Shown: piece after piece, positions 52,387 to 61,159 of the stretch
How positions within the stretch are numbered: position 1 is the stretch's first letter
How the letters are laid out: every line of letters starts with the position of its first letter
NCBI GenBank assembly: GCA_963746185.1
Contig: CAVVAE010000002.1
Coordinates: forward strand, 434,001-498,000
Length of the DNA: 64,000 bases
Direction of reading: 5' to 3'
From: CAVVAE01 sp963746185
GTDB taxonomy: Bacteria > Actinomycetota > Actinomycetes > Propionibacteriales > Nocardioidaceae
The notes under the pieces: generated by a model
What the model was told of the DNA's origin: nothing
Seen by the model: only the letters and a program-made list of their open reading frames with translations
The model's database searches: none
Made by a program: the position numbers and the translations under genes

Positions 52387-53331
52387 TCAGCCGCGGTATG
52401 CGGAGTACATCGACGACATCCGCGACGACTGGTTTGGCGTGTACTGGTTGTAACAAGAGTCGTAGCTGTAGTCCATGTAGTTGTGGATCGGGTCAAGCCC
52501 CGACAGCGCACACGAGTCGCGACCGGTCGGGCATCCGCTCGACGGGCTGCTCTGGGCCGGGGTGTCAGCGACCTCGTCGTTCGTGCTGGTGCAACCGCCT
52601 TGGAACGTGTGGTACAGCCCGAACCAGTGGCCGGCCTCGTGGGTCGCGGTCTCACCAAGGTTGAAGTTGGTGGCGCTGCCGCCGGGGAGTGACGAGTACT
52701 GAACGCGAATCCCGTCGATGCTCGGACTGCTCGAGTAGTCCCAGGGGAACGTCGCGATGCCGAGATAGTCGAAGTCGACGAGCCAGATGTTGAGCGCGTT
52801 CGCTCCACCCTGGCGAGTTTGCGATCGGTACGTCGTGCTCTGCCGGTCGTTGTGCCAGTTGTTGTTGTAGTAGCGGTTCACGTCGGCCAGGGTGAAGCTG
52901 AAGCCGGTGTTGGCGGCTTCGGAGGACTCCCCTCCGCCAAACGTCGTGTTGAGCACGTCGATCTGGTCGTCGATCTGCGTCTGCGTGACGTCACCATTGC
53001 CGGCGGTGTCGAGCATGACGTGGATGTAGACGGGGATGGTCGCTGCTGCCGCGGCGGCACGTTTGGCCGTCAGTCCCTTGCGGTCGAGGATGCGGTCGGT
53101 ACGCCGTTCGATCGCCCGCTGTTCGCTAAGCGACACGTCGCGGTGGTCGTCAAGACGGACGGTGTCTCCGCCTCGTGCGGCGGCGCCGACACTCTGCGGG
53201 TCGAAACAGTTGGCACGGGTGGCGTCGTTGGAGTCGGCGGCGGACATCGCCTGTGCGGGAGCGGTCGGATAGGAAAGGGAGAGCGCGGCGGTGCCGAGCA
53301 GGGCTGCCGTCAGGGTGCGTAGGCGGGTCAT
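52387..53331 (-). CDS. Secreted M43 (cytophagalysin/pappalysin-like) zinc metallopeptidase
   Basis: A 314-residue exported metzincin. The signal peptide covers about residues 1-28 (MTRLRTLTAALLGTAALSLS, cleaved near PAQA). A short propeptide follows. The catalytic motif is ETATHEAGHWFGLYHTF (HExxHxxGxxH, near residue 230), with the Met-turn in NYMDYSYD. The cysteines GGCTSTNDEV, SGCPTGRDSC and SCYNQY fit the disulfides of the M43B group. It probably cleaves extracellular proteins. The frame is open to 53430; ATG 53331 gives the signal peptide. Confidence 0.85.
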   Translation of the reverse strand: MTRLRTLTAALLGTAALSLSYPTAPAQAMSAADSNDATRANCFDPQSVGAAARGGDTVRLDDHRDVSLSEQRAIERRTDRILDRKGLTAKRAAAAAATIPVYIHVMLDTAGNGDVTQTQIDDQIDVLNTTFGGGESSEAANTGFSFTLADVNRYYNNNWHNDRQSTTYRSQTRQGGANALNIWLVDFDYLGIATFPWDYSSSPSIDGIRVQYSSLPGGSATNFNLGETATHEAGHWFGLYHTFQGGCTSTNDEVADTPAQSSPSSGCPTGRDSCALSGLDPIHNYMDYSYDSCYNQYTPNQSSRMSSMYSAYRG

Positions 53332-53512
53332 CAGATGGGCGTCCTTGTCTGCTGGTGGGTGCGATGGTTGGATCCATCTCCTCGGCCATCCTGGCGGCTC
53401 GAGGGCCTCGTGTGAAGGCTTCGTACCCACTTTCTTGCACGCAACACATCCTCATGCAAGTACGGACGAAATGCTCAGTTAGAGCCAGTTCGCGGCGAAA
53501 CGCCCTGGGCTG

Positions 53513-54592
53513 TCAGGTGGCTTCGGTGCTCGCGAGGTGCAGCCTCGGCAGGAACAGCATGGAATCGCCGAACTCATGCCACAGGTAGTGCTGGGCAACG
53601 GCCTCGCGGTAGGCCGCCCGCACGAGACCAGCCCCAGCAACGGCCTCCAACAGCAACAGGTGGCTGGCTTCCGGTTCGTGCAGCCCTGAGACGAGCCCGG
53701 TCACCACCCGTGCTGGCCGATCCGGACCGAGGACGAGGTCGGTCCAACCGCGCCCCGGCGTGACCAACCCGTGTGAGTCAGCGACGGTTTCGAGCGCCCT
53801 GACCACGGTGGTCCCGACAGCCACCACGCGTCGCCCGGCCTGGTGCGTCAGGTTGACCAGCTCTGCCGTGGCGGCCGGGACGTCGTAGCGCTCCGGCATC
53901 GGTGGCTCGTGCTTCTCCATGCTCGAGACCCCGGCGTGCAGCACGAGCGGCGCCACCACGATCCCCCGCGCCATCAGCCGCACCAGCAGCCGAGCTGAGA
54001 TCGGCCGGCCGGCGCTGGCCATCTCCGCGCTACCGGGTTCGTCGGCGTACACGTTCTGCAAGTCGCCGAGCGGCCAGGCGTCGCTCAGGTATCCGTAGCG
54101 GATCGGTCGGCCATGGTCCGCGAGGTACGACGGGAGGGCGACCTGGCGCGAAGGAGTGACCCGCCACAGCCGAGCACCGGCGACGCCCGCGTCCTGAAAA
54201 GACTCTTCGACAGTCAGCAGCAGGCCGGCTGCCAGCTCGATGTGCTCGCCGACCGCGAGGTCCCCCATCGGCCCCGAGTTGTCCAGCTGCCGAGCTTCGA
54301 TCACCCAGGATCCGTCGTCAAGGGCTGTCGCCACGTGGATCGTGGCGCCGCGACCATCACTGCGAACTCCGTCGAGCGCAGCGGGGAGGGTCGCTGACGT
54401 GTTGACCACCAGCAAGTCTCCGGGCGACAAGTGGTCAGCGAGGTCGCGGAAGTGCAGGTGCTCGACTCCGTCGGGCGACGCGATGAGGAGCCGCACACCG
54501 TCACGAGCGATGCCGCGACGCTCGGCGGGCGCGGTGGCGTCGCTGCCGGCAGGAAGTGTGAAGCGAGTCAGCGGCGCGGCCAACGTCGTCAT
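53513..54592 (-). CDS. QueA-like S-adenosylmethionine ribosyltransferase-isomerase family protein
   Basis: A 359-residue member of the QueA family. Canonical QueA makes epoxyqueuosine in tRNA from SAM. The length and overall layout match (HFRDLADHLSPGDLLVVNTS near the start; VVAVGTTVVRALE and GLVSGLHEPEASHLLLLEAV near the end). Key QueA segments differ: NTSATLPAAL replaces the usual Asn-Asp-Thr-Arg block, and ASAGRPI replaces Pro-Thr-Ala-Gly-Leu-His-Phe. No other queuosine gene is nearby. It is translationally coupled to the SDR gene (4-nt overlap) under the promoter at 55353-55383. A different reaction is quite possible. Confidence 0.7.
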   Translation of the reverse strand: MTTLAAPLTRFTLPAGSDATAPAERRGIARDGVRLLIASPDGVEHLHFRDLADHLSPGDLLVVNTSATLPAALDGVRSDGRGATIHVATALDDGSWVIEARQLDNSGPMGDLAVGEHIELAAGLLLTVEESFQDAGVAGARLWRVTPSRQVALPSYLADHGRPIRYGYLSDAWPLGDLQNVYADEPGSAEMASAGRPISARLLVRLMARGIVVAPLVLHAGVSSMEKHEPPMPERYDVPAATAELVNLTHQAGRRVVAVGTTVVRALETVADSHGLVTPGRGWTDLVLGPDRPARVVTGLVSGLHEPEASHLLLLEAVAGAGLVRAAYREAVAQHYLWHEFGDSMLFLPRLHLASTEAT

Positions 54593-55302
54593 GCGACCAC
54601 CTCGTCGCGCTGCTCCAGCAGTGCACTCGCGCGGTAGCGGCCGCTGGGGAGCTGCTCGTCGACAAGGCGCAGCACGGCAGGGATCACCGTGGATGGCTCG
54701 GGACGATCGGAGATGTCCTCGCCGGGGAAAGCCTCCTGCTGCATCGCTGTGCGCATGTCCCCAGGGTCGAGCGCATAGACGAGGACGTCGGGCTCCTCCG
54801 CCCCGAGGATCGCGGTCCACTGGTCGAGCGCGGCCTTGGACGATCCGTAGCCACCCCAGCCGTCGTACGGCTCGACGGACGCGTCAGACGTGATGTTGAG
54901 GATGCGACCGGAGTGTGCGCGCAGTCGCGGGAGCAGTCCTTGCGTGAGGGCAAGGGGGGCGAAGGTGTTGACGGCGTACACCTGCTCGAACTGGTCGAGC
55001 GGGTACGCCGCCAGCGAAGGCTGCGGGCTCGGACCCAGCAGGCTGGCGTTGTTGACGAGCAGGTCGAGCCCGTCGAGCCCGTCGACCGCGTCGGTCAGGC
55101 CTTGACGATGGGCTGGCTCGCTCACGCTGCCAACGACGGGCACGACTTCGGAGGCTCCAGCGCGATGCAGCTCGTTCGCGGTCTCTACGAGGTCTGCGCG
55201 CGTGCGCGCATCCACCACGAGGCGCCAGCCGCGCTGCGCCAAGGCCAGGGCGATTTCGCGACCGAGTCCGCGTGAAGCTCCGGTGATGAGAGCTGTCGAC
55301 AT
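54589..55302 (-). CDS. Short-chain dehydrogenase/reductase
   Basis: A 237-residue classical SDR. The nucleotide-binding motif is TGASRGLG (near residue 7), followed by LLVNNASLLG. The catalytic Ser is in NITSDAS and the Tyr-Lys pair in GGYGSSKAALDQW. The downstream PGDMRT segment is typical of cytosolic oxidoreductases. The substrate is unknown. GGAGG lies 8 nt ahead of ATG 55302. It is first in a two-gene operon with the QueA-like gene and has a SoxR/MerR-like promoter ahead of it. Confidence 0.85.
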   Translation of the reverse strand: MSTALITGASRGLGREIALALAQRGWRLVVDARTRADLVETANELHRAGASEVVPVVGSVSEPAHRQGLTDAVDGLDGLDLLVNNASLLGPSPQPSLAAYPLDQFEQVYAVNTFAPLALTQGLLPRLRAHSGRILNITSDASVEPYDGWGGYGSSKAALDQWTAILGAEEPDVLVYALDPGDMRTAMQQEAFPGEDISDRPEPSTVIPAVLRLVDEQLPSGRYRASALLEQRDEVVA

Positions 55303-55352
55303 GCTGTTGACCTCCAGGTGTTGATGGATGGGTGCTTCTCCCCAGTCCTGCC

Positions 55353-55383
55353 AGCATGCAACTTAAAGTTAACTTGAGTTCAA
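55353..55383 (-). promoter_or_regulatory. SoxR/MerR-type promoter-operator ahead of the SDR/QueA-like operon
   Basis: On the minus strand a -35-like TTGAAC (55383-55378) and a -10-like CATGCT (55358-55353) are 19 nt apart, the overlong spacing typical of MerR-family promoters. The spacer is filled by a near palindrome centred on GTTAAC, with CTCAAGTTAACTTTAAG closely matching the SoxR-box form CTCAAGTTAACTTGAGG known in E. coli. No SoxR or MerR gene lies in the window. The predicted transcript start is about 45 nt ahead of the SDR ATG. Confidence 0.6.
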
Positions 55384-55492
55384 GGCCGGCCGCCGGATTC
55401 AGCCGAACAACTCAGGCTCGGCCGGTGGTTTCGCTGGCGGACATCGGCGCGAAGTGTTGCGACCCCAACCCGCCACGTGTGACCGTGACCTC

Positions 55493-56623
55493 ATGCCTGC
55501 CTCGGTGCGCTGCGGTCTCGCCGTGTCACTCGTGTCTCTGTGCGCGGTCGCGTGTACGTCGTCAGGGCACGGTGACCGAAGCGAGCCTCCTGACCGAGAC
55601 TCCGCGGCCTTTCAGGTCCTTCATCTCGACGCGCCTCGGGCCGTTCACCATGCGACTGAGCTCGGCGACGGCCGCGTCCTGTTCACGGGCGGGTGCACCC
55701 TGCCTGGCTGCGGCGGCTTCGAGGAAGGTCAGGCGACGGAACTCTTCGACCCCGAGGATGCTGCCTTCACACCTGGCCCGACCATGACCAGCCCACGGGC
55801 GAGTGGGACAGCCACCCTGCTCGAAGACGGGCGGGTGCTGCTCACCGGCGGATACCCCGGGGAGGGCCAACCACCGACGTCCTCGGCCGAGGTCTTCGAT
55901 CCAGCGTCCGACAATTTCGCCCGGGTCGGCTCGATGACTCAGGCGCGCGCGGACCAGACGGCAACACTGCTGGGTGACGGCAGCGTGCTGATCGCTGGAG
56001 GTTTCGACGCCAGCGGCGCCGCCTTGACGACGACCGAAGTCTTCGACCCTGCCACAGGTGAGTTCGCGCCGGGGCTGCCCCTCAGCGCGCCGAGAGCGGC
56101 GCAGTCGGCAGTCCTGATCGGCCGCGATGTCGTGCTGATAGGTGGCACGCGATCCGGCCGTGCGTTGCGCACAACCGACGTACTCGCCGACGGGCGTTGG
56201 ACACCTGGACCGAACCTGCTGACGCCGCGCGTCAAGCTGGCTGCGGTAGCCCTCAGTGGTCCGGACGTCTTCGTCGTCGGAGGAGCCTCCTCGACGGAAG
56301 GACGAGAGCGGTTGTCGACCACGGAGATCCTCGACGTCCGACGCGGCACCTCGCGGTACGGCCCTGAACTGTCCGAGGGCGAGTACAAGCTCGACGGAGC
56401 GGTGACCCGGCTCTCCGACGGCCGGATCGCCGTGGCAGGTGGAGACAAGGTCAACATCTACGATCCCCGCCGGAACGCGATGATGGTGCTCGACAAGCCG
56501 TCGATGGGCACGAGGTCGTTCCTCAGTGCGACCGGTGTCGGCTCGGACTCGCTGCTGGTCGCTGGCGGCTACGACCCTTCGATCACACCGACCGATCAAG
56601 CCTGGCTGATCCCGGTCGGCTGA
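55493..56623 (+). CDS. Kelch-repeat lipoprotein
   Basis: A 376-residue exported protein. The signal has a lipobox-like end (LCAVAC, Cys near residue 22), then an Asp/Pro-rich linker. The rest consists of about six kelch-like blades with recurring pattern DGRVLLTGG ... AEVFDP ... ARADQTATLL, about 45-50 residues apart, forming a beta-propeller. Surface-exposed kelch lipoproteins usually bind carbohydrate or protein; no catalytic residues are evident. It is divergent from the SDR operon. Confidence 0.75.
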   Translation: MPASVRCGLAVSLVSLCAVACTSSGHGDRSEPPDRDSAAFQVLHLDAPRAVHHATELGDGRVLFTGGCTLPGCGGFEEGQATELFDPEDAAFTPGPTMTSPRASGTATLLEDGRVLLTGGYPGEGQPPTSSAEVFDPASDNFARVGSMTQARADQTATLLGDGSVLIAGGFDASGAALTTTEVFDPATGEFAPGLPLSAPRAAQSAVLIGRDVVLIGGTRSGRALRTTDVLADGRWTPGPNLLTPRVKLAAVALSGPDVFVVGGASSTEGRERLSTTEILDVRRGTSRYGPELSEGEYKLDGAVTRLSDGRIAVAGGDKVNIYDPRRNAMMVLDKPSMGTRSFLSATGVGSDSLLVAGGYDPSITPTDQAWLIPVG

Positions 56624-56761
56624 TTCACCCGCCACGGTTCGTCCGTGTCACGCACGGACATCCCATCCCTCGCTCGGTCGGACGAACCCGAGGGTCAGGC
56701 TGTTGACATTGCATCGAAATCAGTCTTTGCTCGACGCGGGCCACGAGGAGGGGAGCCATGA

Positions 56762-57151
56762 GTGAGCACAAAGGTTGACCTGGGTCAGCGGTTTGCTGAG
56801 GGGATCTTCAAGCGGGACCGATCAGCGCTGCTCGCAGTGCTGGCGGACGAGCTCGACTTCAGAGGGCTCACGCCTGGGCGGTCTTGGAAGGCGACCAGCT
56901 CAACGGCTGCCATTGATGACATCGTGCTCGGCCACTGGTTCGTCGAAACCGACGTGCTCGAGACCATCGACCTGACGACCTCGTTCGTGAACGACCGCCA
57001 TCACGTGTCGTACCGGTTCTCTGGTCACAACCCCGACGGCCCCTTCGTCGTCGAGCAGCAGGCCTACTTCGACACAGCGAACGGACACATCGCCTTCATG
57101 CGTGTCCTCTGCTCTGGCTTCCGGTCCGAACCCCAAGTCGTCTCCGTGTAG
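56762..57151 (+). CDS. SnoaL-like (NTF2-fold) protein
   Basis: A 129-residue protein with the NTF2/SnoaL-like layout: an N-terminal helix (DLGQRFAEGIFKRDRSALLA), then ELDFRGLTPG, a helix, and four strands (HHVSYRFSGHNPDGPFVVEQ and AYFDTANGHIAFMRVLCSG). Members include polyketide cyclases, ketosteroid-isomerase-like and ligand-binding proteins; which one this is cannot be said. The start is GTG 56762 with GGAGGGG ahead. An out-of-frame ATG at 56758 would give only six codons. Confidence 0.65.
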   Translation: MSTKVDLGQRFAEGIFKRDRSALLAVLADELDFRGLTPGRSWKATSSTAAIDDIVLGHWFVETDVLETIDLTTSFVNDRHHVSYRFSGHNPDGPFVVEQQAYFDTANGHIAFMRVLCSGFRSEPQVVSV

Positions 57152-57183
57152 CGACCATGCGGCTGGGGTGAGTCTCAGCCGCG

Positions 57184-57879
57184 TCAACGCCAGGCGGAGA
57201 TGACCTCTGGCAGCTCCGCGAGCCGTTGTACGACGGCGTCGGGCTCGCCGACGGTGTGACCGACCTGGCCCTCGGGGATGACGCTGTGCGGCAGGTGGAC
57301 GGCCTTCATCCCGGCGTTCTGCGCCCCGTAGATGTCGTCGAAGAGCCGATCGCCGACGAACACACACACCGCCGGGTCCCCGACCCCGACCGCCTTCATC
57401 GCGGCATGAAAAGCCTCAGGTGCCGGCTTGGTCCACTCGATCTCGGACGTGTAGACGGCTCCGTCGATGAGGTGGTCGATCCCGTCACGGGCAAAGATCT
57501 CCTCGTGCCAGGTGCTCGGCCAGACCGTGTTGGACAAGATGCCGACCCTGATGCCCTGGTCGCGCAACCAGGCGAGGAGGTCCGGGACGTCGGGATCGGT
57601 GAAGGTCGCGTGACTCCAGAAGTCGCGGTAAGCCTGCAGGTGCGCCTCGTCGTACGCGAGCTCGGCCAGTCGGCAGATCTCCTCCATCGTCGCGCTGCGG
57701 TGTTGTTCGCGGGCACGGGCCCAGACCTCGTCAGCAGCGGCAACGAGCGCCCGGGTGGCGTCGCCGACTCGGTCCGGCGCAGCAACAGCCGCGAGGGAGC
57801 CCCACTCCTCGTCGGGTGAGATCGTGCGCCACGGAGTGAGCGTGCCACCCCAGTCGAACAGGACGGCCTCAACCGGCAC
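57184..57879 (-). CDS. HAD-superfamily hydrolase
   Basis: A 231-residue phosphatase-like protein of the HAD superfamily, variant 1. Motif I is AVLFDWGGTLTPW with the nucleophile and general-acid positions in DWGGT (the second is Gly rather than the usual Asp). Motif II is VGILSNT, motif III is the Lys in WTKPAPEAFHAAM, and motif IV is CVFVGDRLFDDI. The helical cap lies between motifs I and II. GTG 57879 with GGAG 6 nt ahead overlaps the proS end by 11 nt; the frame is open to 57936. The substrate is unknown. Confidence 0.78.
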   Translation of the reverse strand: MPVEAVLFDWGGTLTPWRTISPDEEWGSLAAVAAPDRVGDATRALVAAADEVWARAREQHRSATMEEICRLAELAYDEAHLQAYRDFWSHATFTDPDVPDLLAWLRDQGIRVGILSNTVWPSTWHEEIFARDGIDHLIDGAVYTSEIEWTKPAPEAFHAAMKAVGVGDPAVCVFVGDRLFDDIYGAQNAGMKAVHLPHSVIPEGQVGHTVGEPDAVVQRLAELPEVISAWR

Positions 57880-59635
57880 GGACGACTCCAGCGACGTGGT
57901 CGGCCGCCTCGCCGACCGCGACGTCCTCACGTTCACCGGTGGCGCGGTCCTTCACTTCGACGACGCCGTCGGTGAGTCCCTTGCCCACGACCACGATCGT
58001 CGGCACACCGATGAGCTCGGCGTCCTTGAACTTCACGCCGGGAGACACCTTGGGCCGGTCGTCGTACAAGACGGTCAACCCGCGGGCCTCGAGCTCCATG
58101 CACAGTCGGTCGGCGGCGTCGAAGATCTCCTGGCCCTTGCCGGTGGCGACCAGGTGTACGTCGGCCGGAGAAATCTGGCGCGGCCAGACGATGCCCAGGT
58201 CGTCGTGCGAGTTCTCGACGATTGCGGCGACGGCGCGAGATACTCCAACGCCGTACGAGCCCATCGTGACGGTGACGAGCTTGCCGTTCTCGTCCAGCAC
58301 CTTCAGGTCGAGTACCTCGGCGAACCGGCGACCGAGCTGGAAGATGTGACCCATCTCGATGCCACGGGCAGTCTCCATGGGGTTGCCACAGTTAGGGCAA
58401 GGGTCGCCCTCGCGCACGTCGGCGGCCTCGATCACGCCGTCGCCCTCAAAGTCTCGACCCGCGACCAGGTCGAGCACGTGACGACCGTCGGAGTCGGCGC
58501 CCGTGACCCACCGGGTGCCGTGCACCACGCGCGGGTCGAGGAGGTAGCGGATGCCGCTGGCGTTGTTCTCACCCAAGACGCCCGGCCCGATGTAGCCCTT
58601 GACCAGGCTCGGGTTCTTGGCGAATGCCGCCTCGTCGAAGGCGTCCACGGCAGCGGGCTCCACCTGCGCCTCGAGCCGCTTGAGGTCAACGTCGCGGTCT
58701 CCCGGTACGCCGATGGCGACGGGCTGACGGCGGCCGTCGGGGTGGACGAGGGTCACGATGACGTTCTTGAGGGTGTCCCCCGCCTCCCACCTTCGGTCGT
58801 CGCGCGGGAACTGCTCGTTGAGATCGTCGACGAGGGTGTCGATCGTCGGGGTGTCGGGGGTGTCCTCGACGTGAGCTGCGGGCACGTCGTCGTACGCCAA
58901 GGGGTCGGGCACGGGGGTGCGCACGGCCTCGACGTTGGCGGCGTAGTCGCAATGGGTGCAGCGGACGTAGGTGTCTTCGCCGTTCTCCGCGGTCGCCAGG
59001 AATTCCTCACTCGCCGACCCGCCCATGGCGCCCGACATGGCAGCGACGATGACGTAGTCGAAGCCGAGCCGATCGAAGATCCGGATGTAGGCTTCGCGGT
59101 GCGTCTCGTAGGACTTGAGGAAGTCCTCGTCGCTGATGTCGAACGAGTAGCTGTCCTTCATCACGAACTCGCGGCCTCGAAGGATGCCCGCGCGGGGTCT
59201 CTGCTCATCGCGATACTTCGTCTGGATCTGGTAGAGCGTGAGCGGCAAGTCCTTGTAGGACGAGCAGATGTCCTTCACGAGCAGCGTGAACATCTCTTCG
59301 TGTGTGGGCCCGAGCAGGTAGTCGGCGCCCTTGCGGTCCTTGAGCCGGAAGATGCTGTCGCCGTAGTCGGTCCAGCGGTTGCTCGCCTCATAGGGTTCCC
59401 GTGGCAGCAGTGCCGGGAAGTGGACCTCCTGGCCGCCGATGGCGTCCATCTCCTCGCGCACGATCCGCTCGATGTTGCGCAGGACGCGGTAGCCGAGGGG
59501 TAGCCAGGAGTAGATGCCCGGAGCCGCCCGTCGTACATACCCCGCCCGGACGAGGAGCCGGTGGCTCGGGATGTCCGCGTCGACCGGGTCCTCGCGCAAC
59601 GTACGAAGGAACAACGACGACATCCGCAGTGCCAC
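57869..59635 (-). CDS. proS: Prolyl-tRNA synthetase, bacterial type
   Basis: A 588-residue class II synthetase. Motif 1 and 2 regions are GIYSWLPLGYRVLRNIE and YRDEQRPRAGILRGREFVMKD in outline. An INS editing domain with CTHCDYAAN and the later zinc-like CPNCGNPMET lies between motifs 2 and 3. Motif 3 contains GSYGVGVSRAVAAI, and the C-terminal anticodon-binding domain follows. GTG 59635 with GAGGAG 6 nt ahead is chosen as start; ATG 59623 is a second choice and the frame is open to 59698. A HAD gene overlaps its 3' end. The position upstream of rimP is conserved. Confidence 0.93.
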   Translation of the reverse strand: MALRMSSLFLRTLREDPVDADIPSHRLLVRAGYVRRAAPGIYSWLPLGYRVLRNIERIVREEMDAIGGQEVHFPALLPREPYEASNRWTDYGDSIFRLKDRKGADYLLGPTHEEMFTLLVKDICSSYKDLPLTLYQIQTKYRDEQRPRAGILRGREFVMKDSYSFDISDEDFLKSYETHREAYIRIFDRLGFDYVIVAAMSGAMGGSASEEFLATAENGEDTYVRCTHCDYAANVEAVRTPVPDPLAYDDVPAAHVEDTPDTPTIDTLVDDLNEQFPRDDRRWEAGDTLKNVIVTLVHPDGRRQPVAIGVPGDRDVDLKRLEAQVEPAAVDAFDEAAFAKNPSLVKGYIGPGVLGENNASGIRYLLDPRVVHGTRWVTGADSDGRHVLDLVAGRDFEGDGVIEAADVREGDPCPNCGNPMETARGIEMGHIFQLGRRFAEVLDLKVLDENGKLVTVTMGSYGVGVSRAVAAIVENSHDDLGIVWPRQISPADVHLVATGKGQEIFDAADRLCMELEARGLTVLYDDRPKVSPGVKFKDAELIGVPTIVVVGKGLTDGVVEVKDRATGEREDVAVGEAADHVAGVVRAG

Positions 59636-59778
59636 AACAAACTCCTCGGTTTGGCTAACTGAACTTTGAGGATATCCGCCGGGCGCGCCCAGCCTCACCC
59701 CAGTTTCCCGCGAGCAACCAACTTGTCAGAGCGAGTCACGCTGGGAAAGGACCGCGACAGCCTGACATCTCGGGTTCG

Positions 59779-61017
59779 CTAGTCGCCTTCGGTGACACCA
59801 CGTTTGAATGCACCACGCGAGCCGATCACGGCGCGCACGCGCTCCCCCGTCGCCTTCAACTGCGCGTGAAGTGAGGCGAACGACGGATCGTCCAGGTCCT
59901 TCGGCACATTGAGCCAACGCATCGGGTGCTCGCCGTCGAAGTGGGTGATCATGGTCGGGATGTACTCGAGCTTGGCCACCCGGAACGCCCCGTCGGGCGC
60001 CTCGGCGAACGTCACTCGACACGTGTTGCCGTCGTACACGCCTTCGACCGAAGCGTCCTGCTGCGCTACCGCGTTGCCGAGACCGAAGACGACCCACTTG
60101 TGGTTCACCTTGTCGTACGGCTGCACCACGTGAGCGTGGTGACCGTAGATGAAGTCGATGTCAGCCGATGACGTCAGCTCATCGGCAACAGCCAGCTGTT
60201 CGGTCGTCGGATCATGCATGTACTCCAGCCCCCAGTGCAGCGCGACCATGACGATCTCCGCACCCTCGTCACGAGCTCGGTGCGCCATCCGTTCGATCTG
60301 TGCGGTGTTGATCAGCGGCACCGACCACGGCTGAGCCGAGGGCAGCGGGATGCCGTTCGTGCCGTACGTCGCCGATATCAGCCCGACCGTGACATCACCG
60401 ACTTCCAGGAGCAGTGGCTCCCGGGACGCCTTTTGAGTCGCCGCGGTTCCGGCATGAGCGATCCCGGCCTGCTGCAAGTAGTCCAGGGTCCGGGTGAGCC
60501 CCTCGAAACCTTGGTCGATGCTGTGGTTGGACGCGGTCGTGCACGCGTCGTACCCCTCCCACTTCAGTGCGGGAACGATCGCCGGAGGTGCGGAGAACAG
60601 CGGATAGCCGGCGTAGGGACCACCGCGGGGTGCGAGCGGGGTCTCCATATGGCAGATAGCCAGATCGGCACCGGAGATCACCGGCCGCATGTTCGCGAGA
60701 AGCGGCCGGAAGTCCATCTCGCCACGACCGGTCTGGGCGGCGTCGATCTCGGCCGACGACCACAGCCCTTCGTGCAAGAGGATGTCCCCATTCATCACGA
60801 CAGTGATCTCACGTGGCTCGGTCGGCTCTGGCGGCGTGGTCTCGGTGGAGTCACTCGGCCCGGGGCTGGACGGCGAAGAGACCGAACTCGACGCGTCAGA
60901 GGTTGTCGCGCCTGAGTCGGCTGCGGTCGGCTCAGACGAGTCGTCCGTCGTACACGCGCACAGCACGGTTGCCGTGACCAGCCCGGCCAGGCCGGCCCAG
61001 CCGCTGCGCAGTCGCAT
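59779..61017 (-). CDS. CapA-like poly-gamma-glutamate synthesis/metallophosphatase lipoprotein
   Basis: A 412-residue exported lipoprotein of the PGA_cap (CapA) family. The signal peptide ends in LCAC (lipobox, Cys near residue 22), followed by a Ser/Thr/Pro-rich linker of about 45 residues. The domain has VVMNGDILLHEGLW near residue 73, LAICHMETPLAP, TTASNHSIDQGF, GLISATYGTN, VALHWGLEYMHDP and IYGHHAHVVQP, the His/Asp/Asn set of metallophosphatase-like CapA proteins. No capB or capC is near, so poly-gamma-glutamate synthesis is unlikely and a surface-polymer or phosphatase role is more probable. Confidence 0.82.
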   Translation of the reverse strand: MRLRSGWAGLAGLVTATVLCACTTDDSSEPTAADSGATTSDASSSVSSPSSPGPSDSTETTPPEPTEPREITVVMNGDILLHEGLWSSAEIDAAQTGRGEMDFRPLLANMRPVISGADLAICHMETPLAPRGGPYAGYPLFSAPPAIVPALKWEGYDACTTASNHSIDQGFEGLTRTLDYLQQAGIAHAGTAATQKASREPLLLEVGDVTVGLISATYGTNGIPLPSAQPWSVPLINTAQIERMAHRARDEGAEIVMVALHWGLEYMHDPTTEQLAVADELTSSADIDFIYGHHAHVVQPYDKVNHKWVVFGLGNAVAQQDASVEGVYDGNTCRVTFAEAPDGAFRVAKLEYIPTMITHFDGEHPMRWLNVPKDLDDPSFASLHAQLKATGERVRAVIGSRGAFKRGVTEGD

Positions 61018-61159
61018 CTGCCCATCCCCCTTCAGAGCCGCCCCGCCGTGTCACGAGGCTGCGTCAATGCGCACAGCATGCCACCCATCGGGCCTTGCAG
61101 ACGCGTAGGCTCACTGTCGCACCCAGGGGGCGCGACCATGGGACGAGGAGGTGAAGGAG

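Noticed and set aside
57755..59503. A 582-residue open frame antisense to proS.
   Set aside because: Shadow of proS: no domain, and its composition follows the opposite-strand codon bias.
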